From Gambelia wislizenii (Eukaryota > Chordata > Lepidosauria > Squamata > Crotaphytidae), in the NCBI GenBank assembly GCA_030847615.1, contig JAUMIR010000002.1, positions 241,385,809 through 241,449,808 of the forward strand: 64,000 nt of DNA, in the 5' to 3' direction. Below, in pieces: positions 41,929 through 53,215 of the stretch. The notes beneath the pieces are model-generated. The model was given only the letters and a program-made list of their open reading frames with translations. It was not told the DNA's origin and did not search any database. The position numbers were made by a program, and so were the translations under genes. Positions within the stretch are counted from its first letter, which is position 1, and every line of letters starts with the position of its first letter.

Positions 41929-44430
41929 TTATTTAATGAATAATACCTCTAATGTAAATATAAATAATAAAGGTGAGAGAGGGCATCCCTGTTGGGTACT
42001 TCTCTTTATTTCATACAATTCAGTTTTCCCATTATTTATAAGTATACTGGTTGTCTGCTTACTATTAATAGCCTTCAACCAATTTTCCATCCTTTGTCCC
42101 ACATTCATTTTCCCCCAGATCTTCTCCATAAAACTCCAGTCCATGTTATGAGAAGCCTTTTTTGCACCTATGAATATTAATTTGAGTTTTTTTATCAATC
42201 CTTTTCTCATACATTTCTAATATATCTGCAATTACCCTAACATTTTTTCTCAAATATCTTTACGGAAGGAACCCACATTGATCATCTTTTATAATTTTTT
42301 GTTAAAAATGTTTTCCATCTTTCTGCTAATATTGTTGCAAATATTTTGTAATCTTGATTTAATAAAGTTATCCTTCTATATTTTTTTTTGGTTCTAACGG
42401 ATCTTTTTCTTCTTTACGAATTAGATAAGTAAAGGAGTCTCTCCAGGATGATGCCATATTTTTTACTGATATTTCATTCATCATTTGTTTTAATGGACTC
42501 ATTATTTCTTCGCTAAATGTTCTATAATATGATGCCATATATCCATGGGGCCTGGTGCTTTATTTAATTGACTCTTTTCAATTGCTTCCCTAATTTCTAT
42601 TGTTAAACTTAACCACACTTGATCTTTTAAGTAATTATTAATTTTTCCTCCTTATTTTTCTGCTTTTGAAATAATTCTGAATAGTGAAATACTCTTTCCA
42701 TTTTCCCCATCTCTGTATAAACTTGTCCATTTTCTCTTATTTGTAATATTGTTCTTTTCTCTTTATTTTTTCTAAGTTTATAGGCAAAACATTTCCCTGT
42801 TTTATTTGCATTTTCATATTTTTTTTGTTTCATATATCTAACTTTCCTTTCAATTTCTGTCATTGTTTTTTCTGACAACTTTTGTTGTAACATTTTAATT
42901 TCTATACATATATTTTACTTTCTTTCTTAGTAATATATTCTTTCTTTAACTGTTGTTCTTTTTCTCTTATTTCCTTATGTATATTTTATTTCTTTCCTCC
43001 ATTTTCTTTTTCTTCATACTTCTTTCCTGAATAAGAAACCCCTCATAACCTCTTTGCTTGCTTCCCACACTATTTGCATTTCTGTTCTTTTTTAATATTT
43101 TCCTCAAAATATAACTTTATGGTCTTTTTTGCTCTTTCTGTTACTTGCTCATCATGTAGCAGTGTGTTATCTAATCTCCTTGAATATTGCTCTATTTTAT
43201 TTTTTATTCTCAATTTCATTTGTATTGGATTATGGTCTGATATTAACTTTGGTAGATCTTCTATCTCTTTAATTCTCTGTGCTAAAGATTTAGAAAGTAT
43301 AAACATGTCTACTCTTGAATGTGTGTGATGGACTTCTGAGAAATATGTGCATTGTTTTGCTTCCCCATACTTGCACTTCCACCCATCAGTTAATGTTAAA
43401 TTGTCCAACATTTGAAAAAAAAGTAATTGGCAATTTACCTTGAGCATACTTTACATTTTTCTTTTTTTTCTTTTTATTTATCTTTCTATCTTTATTCAGG
43501 TCAAAATTTCAGGATCCATTTCTATATTATACACATTATTTTCTTCTTCTTCCACCTCCTATCCTCTGAAGTCAAATTCTTTACTGTATTTGACCCAAAA
43601 CTCTCTAGATTTTTGTACATTTTCTAATCTAAATATCTTTTGTCTGAATCTAAACGAGATCCCTTGAGGAAGCTCCCATTTGAAACAGATATCTTTTCTG
43701 AGTAGATTAGATGTCAAAAAGTGAAAGTCTCTCCATTTTCTTAAAATTCTACTTGGAATGTACTTATAAATCAGAATGTTCTCTCCTTCCATTTTTATTT
43801 TATTTTTTTCTTCATCATTTCTTTGTAATATTTTATCTCATATATTCTTCTGTACAAAATATATTACAATGTCTCTGGGTCAATTTCTTTGTCTCACCAT
43901 TTTGGAATTAATTCTGAAGACACGGTCAATCTCTCCCTGAAACTTTTCTTTTGTCAGTCCCAAGGCTTCCGCCAGAGCTGACATTATACATTCATACACA
44001 TTTTCATCCTTTTTTTTTTAACAGTCCTGGTTTTTAAACATTTTTCTCTCTGCTTCAATTCATCCATAGTTCTTTTCATCTTTTCATCTCTCCAATTCCA
44101 ACATCCTTCTTTCCGCGCTGTCGTCAAGATTTTTTTTCATTCATTTGTCCCATATCTGCATCCATTTTCTGCATCGCCTGTCTCAAGTCCTGCATTTCTC
44201 TTTTTATATCTCTTTTCAATTCAGTTCTCATTCCCTTTACCTCATTTCTCAATTCTTTTCTAAAATCATCACTAAATTGTAAATTCATTTTTCTTATTTC
44301 TTTTATTATTGATACGTTCCTTTCATGTCCTTTTGGTCCAAGCTCCAATGAATTCCTTCTTTGTCCTAACTGATCCATTTGCACTGTTGTTCTACCTCTT
44401 CTGCCAGTAGCCATTTATTTATTTATTATA
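41929..44430 (-). pseudogene. L1 LINE, ORF1 and first part of ORF2
   Basis: ORF1 remnant: MATGRRGRTTVQMDQLGQRR at 44414 and coiled coil (EIRKMNLQFSDDFRKELRNE, about 44330-44130), then the carboxy-terminal part SREFWVKYSKEFDFRG-containing at 43792-43559. ORF2: endonuclease end with CTYFSEVHHTHSRVDMFILS and DLPKLISDHNPIQMKL (43380-43180), linker (42893-42627) and RT with GAKKASHNMDW, WLKAINSKQTTSILINNG and STQQGCPLSPLLFIFTLEVL (42210-41929). The 3' part of ORF2 is missing. Frames are broken. Confidence 0.85.
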
Positions 44431-44627
44431 TTTTATAATATAGCTGTTTTCTGTATGATAGTAATTCCTTTTTACTTTATTTCTTACATCCCTTTGTTTC
44501 TTTTTATTTTATTCTATTTTATTTCTTGTGGTTCACTGTATTCAGTGTCTTATATACCTCTCTCTTTACTTTCTTTACTTCCCTATACTTCAGCCTTTTC
44601 AAATTTCCCACTTTTTTCTTTTACTGT

Positions 44628-44637
44628 CATTTCATCC
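44628..44637. repeat. 10-bp target-site duplication, left copy
   Basis: catttcatcc, identical to 47026-47035 at the other end of the nested LINE. Confidence 0.85.
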
Positions 44638-47025
44638 ATAGCCGGTTATACACTTTACTGGTCAGGTAAACCCAAGACTGAAAAATATCTTTCAGGAGTA
44701 GGCTTTATCCATTGCCTCCATTGGCAATCCATTGCCTCCAAACTCAAAAGCTTGCCAACAGGACACTCTGTTTGCATTATTTCCTTACGCCTCACACATG
44801 TTGTTCTGTTTAGTATATATGCCCCAACTATGCAAGCCGACCCTGTAGAGAAAGACAAATTTTACACAGACCTATGCCACCTCATACAAAAAGTCCCTTT
44901 ACAAGATAAAATTATTATCCTTGGTGACTTCAATGCCAGAGTAGGAAAGAACTCCTAAGCCTGGAAAGGTGTCTTAGGCAAGCATGGTGTTGGAAATTGC
45001 AATGATAACGGATGCCTCCTGCTTGAGTTCTGTGCAGAACAACAACTGACTATTACAAACACAATTTTTCAGCAGAATGATAGTTTGAAGACAACCTGGA
45101 TGCATCCCCGATCCAAACATTGGCACCTCATTGACTATGTTCTAGTCTGCCAGAGAAACATTTGCGATGTCCGTTGTACTCGAGTGATGCCCAGTGCAGA
45201 ATGCCAAACAGATCATTGCCTCATAAAATGTAAATTAAATCTTAATCTTATGCTTAAACCTAAGAAAAAGAAACACGGAAGTCATGTACTCCATGATAAA
45301 TTCCACAAACTCCTTGTGAATTGCTGGGAAGAAAGGGAACTGCCATCAGATCTCTGAGATGCAGTCATCATCACCCTGTACAAGAAAAAAGGAGCAAAAT
45401 CTGATTGCTCAAACTATCGAGGTATAACACTGCTCTCTATTGCTGGAAAAATCTTTACAAGGATACTCCTAAACAGATTAATTCCTGCTATTGCAGAAGA
45501 ACTTCTTCCTGAAAGCCAATGTGGCTTCAGAGCCAATAGGAGTACTACAGATATGGTATTTGCCCTTAGACAACTGCAAGAGAAATGTAGAGAGCAGAAC
45601 AAGGGACTCGATCTAACATTTGTCGACCTCACCAAACCCTTCGACACTGTAAGTAGAAAAGGTTTGTGGCAGATCCTGGAAAGACTAGGGTGTCCCACCA
45701 AATTCCTTAAAATGATTACTTTGCTACATGAGGGCCAGCACTGTCAAGTCAGATATGGTGATGCTCTTTCAGAGCCCTTTTTAATAACTAATGGAGTATA
45801 GCAAGGTTTTGTTCTTTCTCCAACTTTATTTACAATCTTCTTCATCATGATGCTCCAAAGGGCTACGGCAGAGCTTGAAGAAAAAGACAGCATCTATATA
45901 CGTTAATGTATTGATGGTAGCTTGTTTAACTTAAGCCATCTGAGGGCTCGCACTAAGACTCTGAACTATCTAGTCAGTGAGCTTCTCTTCGCTGATGCTG
46001 CTGCCCTTGTTGCCCACACAGAAGCAGCTCGGCAGCGCCTAACATCCTGCTTCGCAATAGCTGCAGAGCTGTTTGGGCTGGAAGTCAACCTGAAGAAACA
46101 GAAGTTCTTTACCAGCCTGCACCACAGGATGAACACCATCATCCCCACATTGCCGTTGGCAAATCTGTGCTTAAGTCTGTTCAGCAGTTCACCTACCTGG
46201 GAAGCATCATCTCCTCAGATGCCAAGATTGACAAAGAGATCGATCACAGATTAGCAAAGGCATATAGCACATTTGGAAGTCTTCACACAAGAGTCTGGAG
46301 TAATAAATGCCTGAGGCGAAGCACAAAAATCATTGTATATATAGCCATTGTACTATTGTTCTTTACGGGTCTGAAACATGGGTTGCCTATTGCCAACACT
46401 TAAGACTCCTCGAACGCTTTCATCACTGCTGTATACGCACAATCCTAAATATACACTTGACTGACTATGTGACGAATGTTGGTGTCCTTGAGCAAGCAGG
46501 GTACACCAGCATTGAGACCATGATAATGAGAACACAGCTGTGCTCGGCAGGGCATGTTTCTAGGATGGAGGACCATCACCTCCCAAAAAGCCTCCCCATC
46601 ACCCACTACCCTCCTTAGCCTCCCTGCTGCTCCCAAATTAGTACTCTATGGTGAACTTGCCATGGGTCAGCATAAGATGGGCACTCCAAAAAAGTGATAC
46701 AAGGATTCCCTGAAACAACATCTCACGCTTGGCCAAATTGATCACCAACAATGGTCTGCCCTGGCTTCTCATTGCGAGGCATGGAGACACACTATCCACA
46801 ATGCTGCAGCTTTATTTGAGAACTCATGCCGAACAAGTCTTGAAGAGAAACAACAACGCAGAAAGAATCAGAACCTGGAAACATCACCCAAGGAGACCCT
46901 CTGTTGTGCTTTCTGCAACCAGACTTGTTTATCTCGGATTGGCCTTTTCAGTTATCAGCACGCTTGCAGAAAACACGGGATGAGTCCTTCCTGAAACTTC
47001 GTTTGCAAAGAAAAGCCAGAGAGAG
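44638..47025 (+). pseudogene. APE-type LINE (family A) nested in the L1, with endonuclease
   Basis: In order: APE endonuclease with SKLKSLPTGHSVCIISLRL, VVLFSIYAPTMQAD and IIILGDFNARVG (about 44730-44945), and endonuclease end [20 protein letters not shown] with [13 protein letters not shown] (45118-45250). An internal deletion then joins about 45270 to the RT fingers (SDCSNYRGITLLSIAGKIF). It continues with QCGFRANRSTTDMVFALRQL, LTFVDLTKPFDTVSRKGLWQ (motif A), LLFADAAALVAHTE, QFTYLGSIISSDAKIDKEID and the 3' end. It is flanked by a 10-bp duplication. Multiple stops. The deletion is about 0.7 kb relative to 30940-31680. Confidence 0.9.
46588..46638. repeat. Minisatellite-like insert within the LINE
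   Basis: Between cacctcccaaaa and attagtactctatgg this copy has about 48 extra bases, including gcctccccatcacccac and agcctccctgctgct. Other LINE copies (32955, 57470 minus) lack it. These words match the unit at 38757-40795, one part in each orientation. Confidence 0.75.
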
Positions 47026-47760
47026 CATTTCATCCTCCTTCACAAAATGTTGCTGTTTTCTTACTTAACCAGTGGTTGCCCTGTATCTTGTCTCTTCCAT
47101 GTTCAATTATGTTTATTTCATTTCCTTTCATCTATATATTTTACACAGTCACTTTCTTTTCCAGTATAGAGGGTGATGTCCCTTCCTTTGTTTCTTCTAC
47201 AGGTAGGTTTTCCTTAATTATTTACACTTTATGCTCCACCGACAGCCTTAATTTTTAATTAGTTGTTATTATTTTTGCAAGTTGTTTGTTTCCATTGTAG
47301 ATTGTGACTACACAAGTCTTCCATCTTTATTATCTGTATTTCGTAGTATATAAGTTCTTTTTATTCCCCCTTTCCCCCTTCCCTTTCTTCTCTTTATCTC
47401 CGCTCAAATCTGCTTTCCCTTTTACTTTCCCTTATTATTTTTTAACTTTTTAAATTTGTATCTCCATTCCTTTATGGATTCTTCACAGATTGCAGGGTAT
47501 TTCTTTATGTATTTTAATACTGATGTGTCATCCAAGCTTTAGTTGGTGGCTGGGGTTGGTGAGATTTTGGTAGCCATCTTCGTGGCAGTGGTTGCCCTGT
47601 TCTGGATGTCCTTTTGGCAATCAGGACCTTGCTCATTCTTAAATCTCCTATGACTTCCCCCAGAATCCGATGGGGGCTTCTGCATCACCTATTCCCGAGG
47701 GTTCAAAATCTCTAAGTATTTTTATTTTAATCAGCAATTTTGCCACAAGAAGCGTTAGGG
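47026..47760 (-). pseudogene. L1 5' region continuing after the nested LINE
   Basis: Begins with the right target duplication (47026-47035). On the minus strand it includes AAGATGGC (47580 down to 47573), a YY1-like site typical of L1 promoters. It lies in the expected position upstream of ORF1 (ending 44414). The 5' end is inferred between about 47580 and 47760. Confidence 0.6.
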
Positions 47761-48263
47761 AATCTGATCACCTTGTTGGGTCCCTAACTTCCCCTCCATT
47801 ATCCAAACAGAATTTTTTTTAAAAAGTCTTGTGGCCAAAGAATAATCCTGAGCAGCAGTATATCTGGCTGCCTCCATCTGCATACAGTGCTACCTGTAGC
47901 TGTTAAAGCCTTTCTCCAGCTATTGAATGCAAGTAGCCAGTAGCATCCTGAAGCAGCTTATCTTAGTTGCCTTTCATAATTATTTCTGCTTCTTCTCAGA
48001 CACTACTTGGTTTTTGATTTTCCTTTTTAAAAATATTAGAGGCACTAGAGCTGTGCATTATACAGTTGGTTGGATAACATTCTCTATAACACCTTCTTTT
48101 CTTCTCTTTCGCTCTTGTTCTGGTTTGTAGAGTAATGAACAGATCAAGGGACCTCAGAGATCCTAGTGGGTCAAGAGGTGTAAGATAAATAAATGCCTTA
48201 AATATAATCAATAAGGGATCTGCAGGTCTATCTAAGATGTTGAAGGTTGACTTCAACATGGTA
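47761..48263. other. Unrecognised sequence upstream of the copia remnant
   Basis: A minus-strand open frame at 48328-47996 matches no family known to me and overlaps the copia integrase on the other strand. No feature supported. Confidence 0.35.
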
Positions 48264-50514
48264 GCTAGATGAGGGCAAAGGAACATGGCATCAGACACCA
48301 GACTACTGGAATTTATAGTCCTCAACAAAATGGTTTATTGGAGAGAATGAACCGAACCTTAAAGGAAATAGCAGTTGCAATGCTTTCAGAGGCTAACATG
48401 TCTAAAGCTTATTGGTTTGAGGCAATTCTCACAGCCACATACTTACACAATAGACTTCCAACCAGATCTAGAAATGTTACTCCATTTGAATTGTGGCATG
48501 GTGTGAAACCCAGACTGAACCATCTCAGGGTTTTTTGGATCTAAAGCTTATACATACATTCCTAAACAGAAAAGAGACAAACTGGACTGTAGAAGTGAAG
48601 AGGGAATTTTTATTGGCTATGCCAAACGTGCTTACAAAATCCTAAACCCTGATGGACGCACAATGAAAATAACAAGAGCTGTTTATATTGATGAAAGACC
48701 AGAATTTAATTCTAATCCAAACAAAGAATTCTATTCAGGTGTGTTTGCAATGGAAGAAGAACCTGATTCCCACCAGCAGCCACAGCATGTGCAGCTCTTT
48801 CACCCTCCTGCAAGTGCTTTGCATCCAGAAGGGGCTCCCTCAGCCCAGGACTTACCAGAGGATGGAGGACCAGACGGTGCACCACGGGCAGAGCCAGGAA
48901 CTCAAGTCTAGGTGAGACAGTCAGCGAGGGGTAACAGGGAAGTGCCTCCTTTGAGATTCTCCTATCTAGCCACAGGGGAAAGCCTTCTCGAACCCTCTGA
49001 CTGGCAGAAGATCAAAGGACTGCCAAAGTCTGATTCTGAGAAATGGGTGAAAGCAGCAATGGAGGAAATAGAATCTTTATATAAAAATAAAACTTGGACT
49101 TTGACAGATTTGCCAAAAGGCAAGAAGGCAATTGGCTGCAGATGGGTCTTTACAACAAAGCAAAATGCAAACGGGAAGATTGAAAGATATAAAGCCAGAC
49201 TTGTAGCTAAAGGTTACAATCAGCAGTTTGGAGAAGATTTTCATGAAACTTTCTCCCCAGTAGTTACACACACAACTATTAGAAACTTATTGGCTGTTGC
49301 AGCTTCCAAGAAAATACATGTACAACGTCTAGATGTGAAAACAGCATTTCTTTATGGAGATCTAGATAAGGAACTGTACATGGAACAGCCTTCGGGATTT
49401 GTAGTACCTGGAAAGGAGCAGCCAAGCAGCCAAGAAATGGCATGAAAAGTTAAATCTGCTCCTTATCAAAGAAGGATTTACTCCAGGCATGGTTGACCAA
49501 TGTGTTTACAAAAGATTCAGAAACAATAGATGGACTTACATTGCAAGTTATGTTGATGATTTGATTCTGTGCAGTCAAGACAAAGCAGATAGTGAAAGAT
49601 ACTCCTGAATCTCCAGAAAGAAATAGATATTAAAATTTGGGAGACATCTCACACTATCTTAGAGTACAAATTGAAAGATACCATGATGGAAGCTTTTTTC
49701 TTAATCAAAAGCAAAAGATTATAGATCTTCTGGACTGTCTTGGCTTAAAAGATGCAAAAGATGCTCTAACCCCAATGGAAGTAGGTTTCTTAAAGAACAA
49801 TGAGGCATCTGAACCCTTGAGAGACAGTGAAAAGTACAGAACTGCAGTTGGAAAACTTCTGTACATAGCTAATTTCACCAGACCTGATATTGCAAATGCT
49901 GTTGGCATCTTATGTAGAATAGTTAACTCTCCTACTCTCAAATATTTTATTGCAGTGAAAAGAATTTCAAGATATTTAAAATCAATTGCTGACTTCAAAC
50001 TGATGCTGCCAGCATGTGACAAGCCACGACTGATTGCCTATGCAGATGTGGATTAGGGCTCCGATCCGGCAGAGAAAAAAATCAACCAATGAAAACATCA
50101 TCATTTACGGTGGTGGAGCAGTAAGTTGGACAAGTCAGAAGCAGAGTACAGTGGCACATAGTTCCACAGGTGCCGAGTGCATCTCAGCGAAAACAGCCTG
50201 TGATGAAATAAAATGGCTGCAGAATTTGCTTCTGGATCTTGGGATAAAAGAACCCAAGCCAACCATTCTGATGCAAGACAATCAAAGCTGTATCAAAATT
50301 TCTTAGAGTGACAAGGCTCTGAAGAAGAACATAGACATTGCTTTCCACAAGGTGAGAGAGATGTGCCAGAGTCAACTTGTTCAACTGGAGTACTGCAACT
50401 CAGAAGAAATGATAGCTGATATTTTAACTAAACCTCTTCCTAAGGACAGTTTCCTGAGACTACGAGAAGAAATGAAGATTGTTCATGGAATACCCTACGA
50501 CTGAGAAGGGGAAA
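48264..50514 (+). pseudogene. Ty1/copia retrotransposon remnant: integrase end, RT, RNase H
   Basis: Integrase carboxy-terminal half: EHGIRHQTTGIYSPQQNGLL and ERMNRTLKEIAVAML (48278-48380), with NRLPTRSRNVTPFELWHG. RT: KWVKAAMEEIESLYKNKTWT, IGCRWVFTTKQNANGKIERY, KARLVAKGYNQQFGEDFHET, LDVKTAFLYGDL and YVDD (49549-49560). RNase H: ECISAKTACDEIKWLQN, MQDNQSCIKIS and ADILTKPLP, then stop 50502-50504. A polypurine tract gagaaggggaaa (50503-50514) follows. Integrase before RT is copia order. 5'-truncated, with at least four frame breaks. No Gag, protease or 5' LTR seen. Confidence 0.9.
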
Positions 50515-51060
50515 TAATTATTGTACTGTAATACAGTATTTTGTACTCCATTCACATTTCTAAGTTAAGTCTAGGAATTTACCCTGCATGCTTTAGTTCT
50601 CCCAACTCCCCCTTCTCTGATTTCACTAGGCAATTCCAGCCAACTGGAGCAATGGGTCATTCAACACATGACCTAATTTAAATCTTGCCATGCTGTTGTT
50701 TGTTTTTCAAGTCACCATGTAGCCACTCCACTAAAAGGCTGGGTGAGTCTCATTCTACCCTAAATTCTCTTAGTTAGTTAGGAACCCTTTTTAAGTTTGT
50801 TTTAATATGTAGATTAAGATTGATATACCTTCAGTAAACTTTTGATATGCATTTTTAAACTGACTTCTTTGTTTTTAATGAGTCTAATTGATTGGGTGAT
50901 CAGACCACACATTTAAATGTTAATTGAGCTGTCTGCATTCTTAATGCGTCATTCTGCCTGAATTTGAAAGTAAAGTGTTTTTTACTTTTTTAAAGAAGAT
51001 ATTTTTATTTCTTCTAAAAAGGGCTAGATCCCTGGAATTATTTTTAATACATTTTTATTT
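50515..51060 (+). other. Possible 3' LTR of the copia remnant
   Basis: Directly follows the polypurine tract. AT-rich and non-coding. With no 5' LTR in the window for comparison, its end is unknown. Confidence 0.35.
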
Positions 51061-51482
51061 TTAAACTCATACCTCCCAACACAGAGGCACAGAGAATGCC
51101 ATTTAAATATGGAACATCAAGTCGAAGAAATGTAGAAAACAGATATGCACACAGGTTTCAGGACAGTGCTCTCACCATGAAAATCCTCTTCCTCAGCCTG
51201 AGGACTGGAGGCGTTGGGCAAGGCCCTAGAAACCCTAGCCCCAAGAGAGTTAGTAGGACTGCTTTTGTTTGCTGCAAATGAGCAATTCTGACTCATACAT
51301 ATATAAATGCTAAAATAAAATTGCAGGGATAGGTCTTATAGATGCCCCAAGAGATGGGGGAGGGGATTTCAACCTGTGTAGAATGGGGTAATATTTCCCT
51401 TGAAAACAAAGGCTCCTTTGGTGGCATGGAGGGTTATCTGGGTCTGGACTTGGCCTTTGGTCTAAGCAGTGGACAGAGTCAA

Positions 51483-51518
<36 letters not shown>

Positions 51519-52349
51519 AACTGTTGCTGTGCAAACTCTAAATGTTGCCGGAAGAAGGTATGGTCAGTAGCTGCACCTAGGCACTGGATTTCCTTTCCAA
51601 GGGAGCCTTACTTCCTCACTAGAGACTTTCTGATAGTCACGCAGAGGGGTGCAAATATTTTAAAATAAATAAATACAATTTTCAGCTTTCAAAATGAAAT
51701 GTGCTGCCAATTTAAACAGAAAAAAAAGTCTCACCAGATGCAAGGTAAATACTCTCCACAAAAGACAGCTTGTCCAAAGCTGGAGGTGAAAAATTGTTGG
51801 AGAATAGTAGCCAATTTGTGTGTGTTTGTATAAAATTATTTTTGTTCACATAACATAAAAATATATGCATATTATTTCTTTGTAATCTACAATCATTATT
51901 TCCACAGACGAATAATCTCCTGTCCTCATGAACATCACCAATTTTTACACCAATAGCAATACATATCTCTTCATATTCTACCTAGTACATCAATGTTCAA
52001 GTTCTACTATAATTACAAAAACTTTATATTAATTTTAATCATAAACATGCTTCCTTTGTCTCTTCAACCCAAATCTGGTTCCTCTGCCTTACTCTTTAAT
52101 ACTTGTCTAGTATCTGGCCTCTATCTACTCAAAGCCTCTAATAAATTTTCTCATATAAAAACCTTTTAATAAATAAACAATTTATTCTAATTTCTCTGAA
52201 AATTTACTGAGTAATTTGTTATTTTAATATTCTCTATAAGCTGGGACTTATTCCTTTATTAGTACCGATTTATCTTCATTGACTTTTTACGTCTATGTTG
52301 TTTATTTGCCCTTCAAAAACTTAATGGTGCTCCCTTTCCCCATTTTAAT
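51061..52349. other. Intergenic, nothing recognised except (AC)n
   Basis: Contains the (AC)n run at 51489-51517. From about 51830 it is AT-rich and may be the 3' UTR of the minus-strand L1 that follows. No gene supported. Confidence 0.4.
51489..51517. repeat. (AC)n microsatellite
   Basis: Uninterrupted dinucleotide run. Confidence 0.95.
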
Positions 52350-53215
52350 TCCCAAACAGGCAACAAACATTTCTACTCATCTCTAAATTTGTTTTCAGTC
52401 TTTTCATTTAATAAGAGTGTTAATTTATCTAACACTGCCACGTCATGTAACTTCACTAACCATTCTTCCACCAATGATATCTCTGGTTTCTTCCAATGCT
52501 TCACATATATCAACCTTGCTGTAGTTGCCATATATAATAATACTTGCCAATGATTTTTTCCTGTTTGTTTATCCAATTCATCCAACATATTTAGTAAATA
52601 TAATTCTAGTCGCATTGGCATATCGAAAGTTAATATTTTTGATATCATTGAGTGTATTCTCCTCCAGTATTTCCTTGCTTTAGGACATTGCCACCACACG
52701 TGGAAAAATGTACCTACTTCCATTCCACATTTCCAACATTTATCATTTTTGGTTTTATACATTTTAACAATTTTATGTGGGGTCAAATGCCACCTGTATA
52801 GCATCTTATAATAATTTTCCCTTAAATCATAACATTTAGTACATTTTAATTTTTTATTCCAAGATTTTTCCCACTGATCCAATGTTGATGAATAACCCAA
52901 ATTAAGTGCCCATTTGACCATATTATATTTTACATATGATCTCCTCTTCCATATCTAATTTTATTAATAATTTATATAGTTTTGAGATTATTTTTTCTTT
53001 CCCATTTAGTACTATTAAATCCAATTCTGTATAAGTTTGTTTAAATTCCTTCCAATTTTGTGTCCTGAATAATAAATTTCTCCCTTAATTGTCTATATGA
53101 AAACCAAGTTCTTCTACCCCTAATTCTTCTCTCATTTCTATAATCCATTGATCCTCTTTTATTTTCAAAATATCTTTATATGTCAGCCACTGGAGCAAAG
53201 TAGCCAATTTTGTGA
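52350..53215 (-). pseudogene. L1 LINE fragment, ORF2 carboxy-terminal region
   Basis: A minus-strand frame at 52921-52373 (182 codons) has LRENYYKMLYRWHLTPHKIV, KCWKCGMEVGTFFHVWWQCP, LELYLLNMLDEL and LLYMATTARLIYVKHWKKPE. The Cys/His pattern C-x2-C...H...C is the L1 ORF2 carboxy-terminal knuckle. The upstream part is broken. The frame here is unusually well kept. Confidence 0.88.

Noticed and set aside
42001..44958. Plus-strand hydrophobic open frames (for example 43074-43328, 43440-43667 and the start of 44455-44958)
   Set aside because: They are antisense shadows of AT-rich minus-strand L1 coding sequence. The real content of the 44455 frame begins with the LINE endonuclease at about 44640.
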